A stretch of 64,000 nucleotides of DNA from Paraspadella gotoi (taxonomy: Eukaryota; Chaetognatha), in assembly GCA_051294375.1 (NCBI GenBank), contig CM119270.1, positions 11,528,141 to 11,592,140 on the forward strand, read 5' to 3'. Positions within the stretch are counted from its first letter, which is position 1, and each line of letters opens with the position of its first letter. The notes beneath the pieces are model-generated. The model was not told where the DNA came from. It saw only the letters and a program-made list of their open reading frames with translations, and did not search any database. The position numbers and the translations under genes were made by a program. This document shows, piece after piece, positions 54,030 to 64,000 of the stretch.

Positions 54030-55518
54030 TAGGGTTCCGTTAACCGTTAATTTTTGAGGAACTTCGCTTAACCGTTAAAACTAACGTTTTTTAACGGTTA
54101 ACCGTTAAATCGGTTAATTTTTATAATTTAACTTTTAATTTAAAATATTAATATTTGAAACTAACTAAAGTATTTAATGGTATTTTCTCCTTAACTCCGG
54201 CTACTGAATAGTCTTTATCTTTTATTTCAGATAGATGAGGTACACATTATAGTTGTATAAATGAGAAAATTGATTTGAAAAAACAGCATTATAATAAATT
54301 TTTTTTTGCCTCATAGCATAATAAAAATATGAAAAAAGACAATGAAAGAAAAGCACATGTATTTTAATTCTGTATATTTTCTTTTTCTCTTTCTCTCTTT
54401 TTCTTTCTTTCTTTCGTTTTTGCTTTTCCTTTTTCTATTTCTCTTCCTCATTATTTTTTATAGTTGTTAGTTTCTTGAAAGCATGTTTTCTGTTGTTGTC
54501 TTTCATAAACCATGACCATAAATATAAATATAATTATAAATATTGTATTAAGACTTTCTTTTCGTTACGTTTATAGTTAAGTGAAAGCAAAATTTATTTG
54601 TTTAAACAACAGTTTTTATTTTTTAAAAAAAGGACATGTTTCGACTCTCACGCGCTGATGTAGACTCGGAAAAACTAGAGTCGAACATGTCCGTTTTTTG
54701 GATAAAAAACCGGTTGTTTGTAAAACAATAAACTTTGTTTTCTCTTAATTATGAATATCAATTTATTAATTGAATTGTTAATGATCGATTGATCAAAAGA
54801 GTTATTAAATTAATAAATATTTTTTTTAAATTTTATTAAAGTAAAGTATATCATCATTGAAGGATAGTTTTAGTTAGCCTTAATGTCTTTTCAAAGATTC
54901 ATTCCTTCTATTGTTCATTTTTTAATGTTTTCTAATAATTTTTTTATTTTAGTTTTTTTTTAAAATTTTTTCATTCATTGGCTTTATTATATTTACTTCT
55001 TTGTTCATTTTAAAAATTGAAAGAAAAAGCTAAAAAAAGTAAAAGAAGAAAGATTTATTTATTTTTTTATTAGCAAAATAGAATATTATTGTTTGCATGT
55101 AAAAATGTGATTTGCAAAAAAAATATATGCAGATGCATATTATATTCAAATATTCTTTGATGTAAATGCTTAATTAGCTGAAAGGAAAAACGAAAAGAAT
55201 TGGGAGAAAAAGTAAGTAAAAATACCGAAGGGCAGAAAAATGATAATAGATTAAAAATAGAAAAAGATTAAAAAGGGTTGAAAATAACAAAGAAAAAATA
55301 GGGGAAATGTAAGAACAGAGAGAGGGGGGAAATATAGTGAGAAAGGCGAGAGGAGATAAGGAAAAAAAATTTTTTTCTTAAAAATCAAAGTTTTCATAAC
55401 AAAAATTATACTGAAAATTCAACCGAATTTAACCTTAAAATAATATATTAACGGTTAGATAAAATTTATATTTTTAACCGTTAATAACCCGTTAACTGTT
55501 ACGGTATCCGAACAACTA
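54030..55518. mobile_element. hAT-like transposon, inverted copy in right arm
   Basis: Inverted counterpart of 46144-47637. Here both flanks read GTTGGGAG (54022-54029 and 55519-55526), a perfect 8-bp target duplication, which confirms the element boundaries and the hAT class. Confidence 0.8.
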
Positions 55519-55571
55519 GTTGGGAGGCGAATGACTTGCCTCCAGCACCAATGGCCGCTAATGAACGGTTG

Positions 55572-55596
55572 NNNNNNNNNNNNNNNNNNNNNNNNN
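55572..55596. other. Assembly gap, 25 N
   Basis: Run of exactly 25 N. It cuts the SINE head of the right arm, and sequence after it does not continue the inverted repeat. Confidence 0.99.
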
Positions 55597-56018
55597 AAGA
55601 GAGAGCTCCAAGGGGGGAGAATCGCAAACAAAAGTGAGAAGCTGAACTTAACTGAACGGGTAAATGGGGCGTTTGGCTCAACTGCTCGTCTAAAAATGGA
55701 ACTAGAAATTGAAGATAAAAAGATGAAGAAAAATATGACGAGACTTTTAAACGACAAAATTAAAATATACAATTTAAATTTACTAAATTTAATTTTTTAT
55801 CTTCTCCATTTCTATATTTGATTGATATTTTTTTAAACATCTTTTTCCGCTTACTTTAATTTTCTATTCTTTATTTGTGGTTTTATTCGTTTCCTCACCT
55901 CGGATTAGGGGTTTGCTTTTTAACGGATCCTGTTTGTTCAAGACTTAAAAAAGGTACGGATTAATTAAGGGAGAGAAGGACGGCGCAAAAGTAGAAAAAG
56001 TTTCGCCGATAACTTTAT

Positions 56019-56059
56019 GGCCATTTCTGCTCTGGGCACTGCCAAGACCAGAAATGGCC
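56019..56059. repeat. 11-bp inverted repeat
   Basis: GGCCATTTCTG (56019-56029) and CAGAAATGGCC (56049-56059), 19-nt loop. Confidence 0.7.
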
Positions 56060-56495
56060 TGGGCAGAAATTCCCAGTGGGCAGCCCTCGAAGGGCAAAAA
56101 ACGACTCAAGCCAAGGGATGACGTGAGTGATAACAATCTCAAATCGCTTAAAAAATTAAAAGTGAAATGGAGTAAAAAGAAAAACATAAGAGGAGAAAAT
56201 ACGAAAAAAGAAAGAAAAAGAAAAAAATAAGGAAAGATGGAGGCGGAGTGAATGACCGCTAGGATTCCGAGTTGGAAATAATGAAGACAGAAGAAGAATG
56301 TGACGAAAAGGATCTTGATATTAAAGAAGGAAGTGGAGAAACAATGGAGAAACAAAGGATTCGATCCGGGTAAACGGGAGATAGCAAGAATGTCCAAAGC
56401 GAGACAAGTCAAACTCGATAAATTAAGAGACTAACAGGACGATTTTTTTTTTGAAGTAGTATTTGGTGATTAATCTTTCTTTGGTTGTGTTTGTG

Positions 56496-56550
56496 TTATT
56501 TGAGATTAAAGACGAAGTCTTTTTACATCAACGTCTTTAATCTCAAATAA
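56496..56550. repeat. Perfect 19-bp inverted repeat
   Basis: TTATTTGAGATTAAAGACG (56496-56514) pairs with 56532-56550, leaving a 17-nt loop. Confidence 0.9.
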
Positions 56551-56859
56551 AGTAGTATCTAAAAAAAAAAGCTGTTTTATTAAGGCGTTAACTTTGAAAA
56601 CAACTTTTCATCGTTCAGGCCGACACTGATCACTCTCTCTCAGGCTGCGCCGCGTCATTTGTGATGATCCCCTGCGTTCTTCCCCCCCCTGCAGATTTCC
56701 CCGTCTTCCGATTTCATCCGCCTTCGCCCAGTTCACTCCTCGAGTCTTAAATGCTCTCCACACCGCAAATCTCCAAATCCACTCCTATCACTCTTTCTCG
56801 CTACTCAGTTCGCACACCAGTCCTTCCCCCTTCACTCTCCCGCCCGGCAAACTGATTTT

Positions 56860-56920
56860 ATTTTCTCTCTCTCTGTCTCTCTCTCTCTGTCTCTCTCTCT
56901 CTCTCTCCTCTCCTTCTCTT

Positions 56921-56968
<48 letters not shown>

Positions 56969-56987
56969 CTCTCTTCTCTCTTCTCTC

Positions 56988-57018
<31 letters not shown>

Positions 57019-57137
57019 TGAGCGACGTGGCGCTAGAGAGAAAGAGAGAGAGAGAGCTCGCCGCGTTCTTGAATTATTCCAGTCTTCGCCGCGAGATTTC
57101 CATAAATCTGGCGTCGAGATGAGAGACGATAACAAAG

Positions 57138-57181
<44 letters not shown>
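56860..57181. repeat. (CT)n cluster and (CGA)n
   Basis: CT tracts between 56860 and 57020 and (CGA)n at 57139-57181. Confidence 0.95.
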
Positions 57182-57344
57182 TCGCGGAGTCGCCCTCGAA
57201 TGATCGATGCGACGAAGGATTTCTATCCCGAGGCCAGCGACGCCTCCTCTCGCTCTCGCCAACTCCGAGCCGAGAGTCGGGGGAGGGGGAAAGAAATTTT
57301 CAATCTAAAACAAGAAGATATTATCGGCCTATTACTCTAGTATT

Positions 57345-58185
57345 AGTAAAACAAGTTAAATTAGTTTAGAAAAAGTTTGTTATCTTCAAAGACAGATTTC
57401 GGTAGCATATTTTTTTTTATTTAAATTTTAATTAGAATATCAATTGTCAACATTAAGAAAAGCGAATCAAACGAGCAAAAAAAAAATATATAAAAATAAA
57501 ATAACTGTTATTTTTTAGAATCTCAATATAATTATTTTTATACGTTATGAGGTTTACACGAGAAATTTGAATTCAGATGTTAAATTCAATTAATTATAGT
57601 ATTAAGTCGAGAAGAAAACTAATGTAACCGCTTTTATAATGTTTTGTCAATTGTCACAATAAATAATTTCAGATAAAGTTATGTATTAAATTTTAGGCGA
57701 TTATACCAAATAAATTACGTACGAAGCCTTTGTTATTAAATTTAACCAGGAAAAATTTTCTCGTCTTTCTAGTTTCACTTGATTAAAAAAAAAGAGAAAA
57801 AAAGAGAAAAATACAGTCTTTTGCTTTCCACGCTTGAAAAATTCATGCATTTTGATATAAAATTTTGAAAAGAAAAAAAATTCAAAGCCGACGGTTGAAG
57901 AGAGAAAAAGCTCAGAAAAAAAAAAAGAATTTCATAGACTTCGAAAAGAAGTAAAGTATTTTAGAGTTTATTTATATTCACGAAGAGAGAAAAAATATTT
58001 AAAAAAACTTATATTTTTCCGATTTTATTTCCGAGGAAATTGATGAGGGGAAAAAGAGATTTAATAAAGTTCTCAATCGAATGAATGAATTTCAAGGGAA
58101 AAATTTTAGATCGTGGAATAGAATGGAAAAAAAGATAAAAAGGGAGAACTGATCTCTCCAAAAATAGAAAGTAGGAAATTAAAAT
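57345..58185. other. AT-rich spacer, no gene seen
   Basis: A/T-dominated, short poly-A runs, no protein-like frame. Confidence 0.5.
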
Positions 58186-58187
58186 CA

Positions 58188-58529
<342 letters not shown>

Positions 58530-58559
58530 GATATCGACGATGAAGGAAACGAAGACAAC

Positions 58560-59590
58560 GTCGGCCATCTTATTGTACTTTAATTTTAACTTTTTTTATT
58601 CAAGGGATAAGGAATTGTAGCCTGGAAGCCCGAATACGTACGATAATAACGATAAAAAAATCGAAAAAAATACAAAAATTCGGGGAAACTTATGGTAAGT
58701 AATGTATCCTTTAGAAAAGTTCACAATGAAAATCATTACGACAAAAAATAATAATTATTATAAGACTGTAATATCGACGCATAACCGACAAACGAGAAAA
58801 ATTTCAAAAAAAAAGAAAAATATGGGCGTAAACCCGCGTCAAAAATTCCAGTTTTCCCTCCCCTTAAGCCAGAATTTCGCGCCCCTTTTTTTCCAAAGTC
58901 TACGAGGTTCTGTGACGAAGTATCAATCTCAAAACCTTCGTCGTCAAATCGTCTTTTCATCGAATGTTTATTCCGCCTTCGAAAGTCGGAACTCGTTTTC
59001 AAAACGAATTTTCGGTTTCATCGAGGCGAGTTGTTGCGAAGCACCTAAGGGGCTCTTTGCTAACCTCGCTTGACTGAAATAGGCGTTATTATTAACCTTA
59101 AAGTTATATGTTAATATAACGAAATGACACATATTCAAGGAAAATCTTTGCTGAGAATATTGGAAGATCCTAAAGCTAAAGCTACCTTTGTGGCCAGCCT
59201 AACCAGAATTTGGGTTTTAATTTCATTGTATACATGCAGAATACGAACCGATTCATGAATATATTTTATTGTATTTGATCTTCAGACTTACGATTGATTT
59301 TAGTACCACCTTTTCATTTCGTTTTTTTCTAGTCATCAGGAAATTGGAAACATTTCCCGCTTCCACCTCCTTCTCGAGAAACAAAGGACAATTTAAAAAA
59401 AATATCCGAATCGCGAAGCAAGAAACGCGAAGAATGAGGAACGTGAACGAGACGAAGTGTTCACGTGCCACAGAGAAAAAGTTTTTCTCATTTCCGGAAG
59501 CGAGAATTACCTCCGCGCGAGATTCTCGTCCCCCGGGGGGCAGATTTACCTTCGCCGTAATTATAGTTGGAAGAAAAACCCCAACGCCCC
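58560..59590. other. Spacer, no recognised gene
   Basis: Frames of about 120 codons occur on both strands (58702-59073 plus; 59253-59648 minus), without recognisable motifs. Confidence 0.4.
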
Positions 59591-59599
59591 TAGGGGCCC

Positions 59600-59697
59600 G
59601 TGATACGCAGGGCCCGGGAGAAGCGTGATACGTGAGCCTCACGAGCACGGTGATGCGCGAGGCTCGAGAATAAAGAGATACGTGGGTCCCTCGATGG

Positions 59698-59699
<2 letters not shown>
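59600..59699 (+). repeat. Degenerate 25-bp tandem repeat, four units
   Basis: Units start GTGATACGCA (59600), GTGATACGTG (59625), GTGATGCGCG (59650) and GAGATACGTG (59675). A (CT)n tract starts right after. Confidence 0.8.

Positions 59700-59701
<2 letters not shown>

Positions 59702-59752
<51 letters not shown>
59702..59752. repeat. (CT)n microsatellite
   Basis: About 25 CT units directly after the 25-bp repeat. Confidence 0.97.
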
Positions 59753-59754
<2 letters not shown>

Positions 59755-59879
59755 TCCTATCTTCATCTTCTATTTTAAGATAGAAATTCTTCGCTTGCAA
59801 AGAATCAAGAGTGATAAGACAATGATAACACAAAGATATCACCAAATTACCTTTCCTCCTCTTTTCTTTTCCCACTTCG

Positions 59880-60430
59880 TCTCGTTCTCAGACTACTGGG
59901 GAGAAGCTGCCTTCTAATCTGTAGGGGGTTAATCACCGCGCAATCATCCGGACAAATCACCAAAGAATCCAATCGCCCAAAATGTTGAAAGGTAAAACGA
60001 CGGAGGAGGCTCTAACCCCCAGAGGTCAGTTCCTGGTGGACAGATTGAAAGAGAAACGTTATTCCTGATTTTTAGCATGGTTAATTTATCGACCCCCATG
60101 TAAACCAACTATATTTAGGTAAGAAATAAAATTGAAATGTAATTCACTTTGAATTATTATGAAAGGAAAAAAATATATATAAATCTGTATCAATAAGAAA
60201 AACGGATTGTGATGAAAAAAAAAAATATGGAAGAAAAAGAAGGGGAATTTTCGTGTTCCGCTTTCCAAGTCACTATTTCTCTCTGACCCGCGCAATCGCA
60301 AGGTTTTTCTGTTTCGCCTGAGGCTTAGAAAAACATTCCCGTCTCTTTCCCTAAATTGTCAAATAATTCCTCCCGGCCACTGGTGCCTTCTTCATAAGTG
60401 CGAGGGGGCAATGTTTCCGTTCGGCCTTTT
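59880..60430. other. Spacer, no gene seen
   Basis: Unique-looking sequence, no coding frame recognised. Confidence 0.4.
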
Positions 60431-60435
60431 CTGTG

Positions 60436-60500
<65 letters not shown>
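60436..60500. repeat. (CT)n microsatellite
   Basis: CT tract with one TA break. Confidence 0.95.
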
Positions 60501-60506
<6 letters not shown>

Positions 60507-61017
60507 CTTACCATTTTAAAAACTGCGCGACGCAACTTTTCATTTCGAAAAAGGTAATTATTTCTCTCTACCTATTTTCTTGCACCGCTGCCAGTCGCTA
60601 CGAAAAAAAAATTTCTTTCTCATTTGCTTTATTGAAGGTTCAAACTTCAGAGACTTGCGTTTCGCACAGTTTTCTAGCTTTGCCTGATTGTGCTTCACTC
60701 ACTACTCAAAAGCCTTTTCTTTCTTTGTTTGCTAAAAAAAAAATAGGAAAGAAAAAGCACCCAAAAAATTATAGAACTTAAAAACTTTTACTTTCTAACT
60801 AAATAAAATTTGAACTTTTTTTTTCGTTTTTTTTCAATGAAAAAAAAGTTTTAATGACATTAATTTTTGTAAAACAAAAAAAATATCTCAGACGTCATCA
60901 AAATGCTTTTTTTTTCTTTTACAGAACAAAGGAGAAAAAATAAAGGTTACATCCAATTAAGAATTGCAACAAGATTTCTTTTTTTTCTAACTTTCTCTAT
61001 TCTATCTTCTTCCATGA

Positions 61018-61020
<3 letters not shown>

Positions 61021-61102
<82 letters not shown>

Positions 61103-61172
61103 TCCATTTCCTTTATTGACGTTGCTCACACCTGCAAACCTTGGACGACGACGACGACGACGACGACGACGA
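61021..61172. repeat. (CT)n and (ACG)n microsatellites
   Basis: (CT)n at 61021-61099 and (ACG)n at 61145-61172. Confidence 0.97.
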
Positions 61173-61364
61173 AACTTCACGAACATTTATAAAATCCTTG
61201 TCTCGTTTAGTCAATTTTTCAAAAAACGTAATGACTTAAAAGTAATAATAATTAAAAAGAATTAGGATTTATTTGTTATTTGTTATTTGTTAACTTACAA
61301 AAACTGTTTACATTTAATCAGTTACTTGTTCGTAATCTTATTCCACAAAGACATAAAATTGAGA

Positions 61365-61493
61365 ATATTGAGGCGACTTACCACCGGTCTCTCTCTCTAA
61401 ACCCTTCCTCTCTCCTCTTTCTCCGAGCCGGTCAATCCACACGGTCACTTTGCCCTAGCTTTGGCAATGACCGGTGGTAAGTCGCCTCAATAT
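61365..61493. mobile_element. MITE-like 129-bp element with 25-bp perfect inverted ends
   Basis: 61365-61389 (ATATTGAGGCGACTTACCAC...) and 61469-61493 are perfect reverse complements separated by 79 bp. No clear target duplication, so it may be a hairpin RNA or a fold-back rather than a transposon. Confidence 0.5.
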
Positions 61494-61499
61494 CAATCG

Positions 61500-62085
61500 T
61501 GAAACAATTAAACGAATGAGAGATAGAGACGGAGACAAAAGAGAAAGAGACTCAGAAAAAGAAAGTTAATGACTTATCTTTATTTTGCTAATATGAAAAT
61601 TCTTCTTGCTAAACAGCAGACGATAATATGATAAAATTATATCTTGAAGAGAAAGAGTGCGAAGCCGGACAGAGGTTGCAAGTTTAAATTTAAACGCACA
61701 TTGTACGTTGCTTAAAAAGTTTAATATTTTAGGGGGTTTTCTTTATTCGCTGAAAAATAAGGCAAAAGTTAAGGGTTTTAATTACAAAACTTTAACGAGA
61801 AAAATGAGATAATTAAAATTAATTCGACAGAGGGAACTCTAAAGAATACCATGTCATGACAATAAATCTCGCACATGAAGAAACGATAAAGTTGATTTTG
61901 ACAAAATTTATATTTACTCTCTCTCGTCTGCTCCATTCTCATCGTTAATACCTGCTCCGTCCTTGTCTCTGTCTCTGTCTCGCTCCACTCGCTCCTCTCG
62001 TTTCGATCCTTAACAGAGCGAGCATGAGCCAAAGGGAGATTTATCCATAAGAGGAAAGCAATAAAACTGAAGTGGGAGACGCTTA
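61500..62085. other. Spacer, no gene seen
   Basis: AT-rich, with GTCTCT hexamers at 61964-61980. No convincing frame. Confidence 0.4.
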
Positions 62086-62089
62086 CCAT

Positions 62090-62129
62090 CTCTCTCTCTC
62101 TCTCTCTCCTCTCTCTCCTCTCTCTCTCT

Positions 62130-62184
<55 letters not shown>

Positions 62185-62209
62185 TCTCTCTCTCTCTCTC
62201 TCTCTCTCG
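62090..62209. repeat. (CT)n microsatellite
   Basis: CT tract with CC and TT breaks. Confidence 0.95.
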
Positions 62210-62214
62210 CCTTC

Positions 62215-63040
62215 ACATGCTCTTTGGTTCTCTGTCTGGCAAGGTTTTTTTTTCGCCAATATAACAATCGCTTCATATTTTCCCTTTTATCCGCGTTTAC
62301 TGCGTCGTTTCTGCTGCCAAAATTCTGATGACCTTTCTGGGCGAAACAATCAAAAATTGAAACCAGGGATAAGGGGGTTCTGCTCTTTGCTCTCACCCTG
62401 GAATGTAACATACACGCGATAACATGAGAAATCGAGAGTAATAAGATGTGTATTAACACTTCCGGGAGGAAAAGCTAATAACAATATTATCGTATTGATT
62501 AAAGTCAGCCGACTGGGTCAGTCTTATATTTACTCAACTAAAGAAAACCTTACAAACGGCACCATGACGAGGGCGACTGTTTCGTGTCAAATTCTTTTTG
62601 CGTTTTCCCTCGTTTGATTCATCCGCCGTCCGGTTGCCGATTCTCTCGGTCGATCATTTCCGGCGCGCCGGCCTTTCTCCCTTCCTCACGACGAATGAGC
62701 GACTACGCAATGAATCAGCGGCGGCGATGAGAGAAAAAAAAAAGTCTCATAAAACAAAGAAGGTCCCTTTGGCCGAAGGCGCGCGGAACCGGAAGCGAAA
62801 TGAAGAAAACGACGTCGTTGTTCAGTTTATATCGTGAGGAATCATTTTTTATTTTTATTCTCGTAGAGCGTAAGACGGAGACTCGGTGGGAACGGTAAAA
62901 AAAACGTGAGGGCTGAATGTAAGGAGGAAGACGAGTTGTATCTTATATTTATTCATGGAGTTGTATTTTAATTTTTTTTTCACAACCAATTTTATTGAGC
63001 AAAAAATAACGATCACTTTCACTGATCGCAGTCGCCGAAA
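62215..63040. other. Spacer, no gene seen
   Basis: Short frames only (for example 62598-62837), without recognisable motifs. Confidence 0.4.
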
Positions 63041-63046
63041 TGTGAA

Positions 63047-63049
<3 letters not shown>

Positions 63050-63110
<61 letters not shown>
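63050..63110. repeat. (GA)n microsatellite
   Basis: GA tract with AAG breaks at its start. Confidence 0.95.
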
Positions 63111-63113
<3 letters not shown>

Positions 63114-63362
63114 TGTATCAATGTTTATGACATGTCAAAAAGCTTTTCGTCAAGATTGGCACCACGTCACGATTAGTTTTATTATTTTTGATTTTTGTTT
63201 TGTTTTATCACTTCGATCTTGAGACTTTGAATACATTTTTTTTATGATATTAACATTTATATAGATAACTGTCTTATGCGGTTTTTTTCATCCTCCTCCT
63301 TATTTCACACTTTGGGGTTTTAAAATTTTTTGTCTTCATCAATCTACATCGTCGTTTCGTCT

Positions 63363-63558
63363 CTGTCTTTGTCTTTGTCTTTGTCTTTGTCTTTGTCGTC
63401 GTCGTCGTCGTCGTCGTCTTCGTCGTCTTCGTCGTCATCGTTTGTTGTCTCTGTTGTCTTTGTTGTCGTCGTCCACGAATTTCTTCGTTGATTGATATTC
63501 GTTCTGAACGTCATCTTCGTCTTTGTTTGTCGCTTCTGTTTGTGTCGTTAACGTCACT

Positions 63559-63601
<43 letters not shown>

Positions 63602-63602
63602 T
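63363..63602. repeat. (CTTTGT)n and (CGT)n arrays
   Basis: CTTTGT hexamers at 63367-63398 pass into (CGT)n to about 63440; a second pure (CGT)n lies at 63562-63600. Confidence 0.95.
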
Positions 63603-63639
63603 GTTGACGTCATCGATTGTCAGGCGAAAAAAAAAAAAC

Positions 63640-64000
63640 ATTCGGAATCCGATTTAGACACAACCGTGTTAAAAAAAAACTACGTACTTTAATTCACTAT
63701 TATAACATGTAATTTTATGGGGAACCGTGAGAATGAAAACGAAATTATTTTTTTAATTTGAATTTCGACGGGACCATTCACCGCAGAGCCAAGGTGAGAG
63801 TGAACGACGAACGACGTGAATCTCAGAAACACAGTAAGGCGTAGTAAAATTTCTAAATTTAACTTTGATTAAAATTTTAAAAGTAAGGAATGAACAATAT
63901 TATACTAATGAACATTTATATAATAAAAAGATTTATAATAAATTTTACAATTTACGCAGTAGGCCATATTTATACTAGTACTAAACCAATAAATGTTAAA
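63640..64000. other. AT-rich end of window, no gene seen
   Basis: No coding frame or repeat recognised. Confidence 0.4.

Overview
This is eukaryotic nuclear DNA, almost certainly from an animal. It has a spliced XK-related (XKR) membrane-protein gene with GT-AG introns, tRNA-derived SINEs, a hAT-type DNA transposon, an LTR retroelement and an extreme density of microsatellites. Long (GA)n/(CT)n tracts, (GAAA)n tracts and unusually many (CGT)n/(ACG)n tracts occur every 1-3 kb on both strands. Degenerate GGTTAG-type repeats and the overall style would fit an arthropod or another ecdysozoan, but the sequence does not settle the species. Two 25-base N runs (1998-2022 and 55572-55596) show a scaffolded assembly. 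Many single-base homopolymer differences between otherwise identical copies suggest long-read data with residual indel errors.

Layout. 1-2308: a tRNA-like SINE fragment, several microsatellites and a gap inside (GAAA)n. 2309-about 12250: a 4.95-kb unit present twice head to tail, each copy carrying the same CCAAT-box/splice-donor motif and the same series of microsatellites. 12250-32680: accessory, repeat-rich DNA without a convincing gene; it holds dispersed SINE pieces, several minisatellites, a cluster of three CACGTG boxes and C-rich/G-rich islands. 32688-37480: an LTR retroelement on the minus strand, with TG...CA LTRs of about 420-432 bp, a 6-bp target duplication and only a decayed gag-sized coding remnant. 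37500-42300: microsatellites, a telomere-like degenerate GGTTAG block interrupted by a SINE, and a short palindrome. 42367-45386: the one confident protein gene, a three-exon XKR-family gene predicted to encode 823 residues. 45667-55571: a tRNA-Gly-derived SINE, a second copy of it split by a roughly 1.5-kb non-autonomous hAT element, then a 4.7-kb-armed inverted repeat whose right arm stops exactly at the second N gap. 55597-64000: microsatellites and small inverted repeats, with no recognised gene.

Apart from the XKR gene, the window is built from mobile-element insertions nested in each other, duplication (tandem and inverted) and simple-repeat expansion. The two large duplications could be real or could be assembly products (an uncollapsed haplotype; a fold-back read at a contig end). 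Low-complexity reading frames (poly-Ser/Leu, poly-Glu/Arg, poly-Val) are translations of microsatellites and are not annotated as genes.
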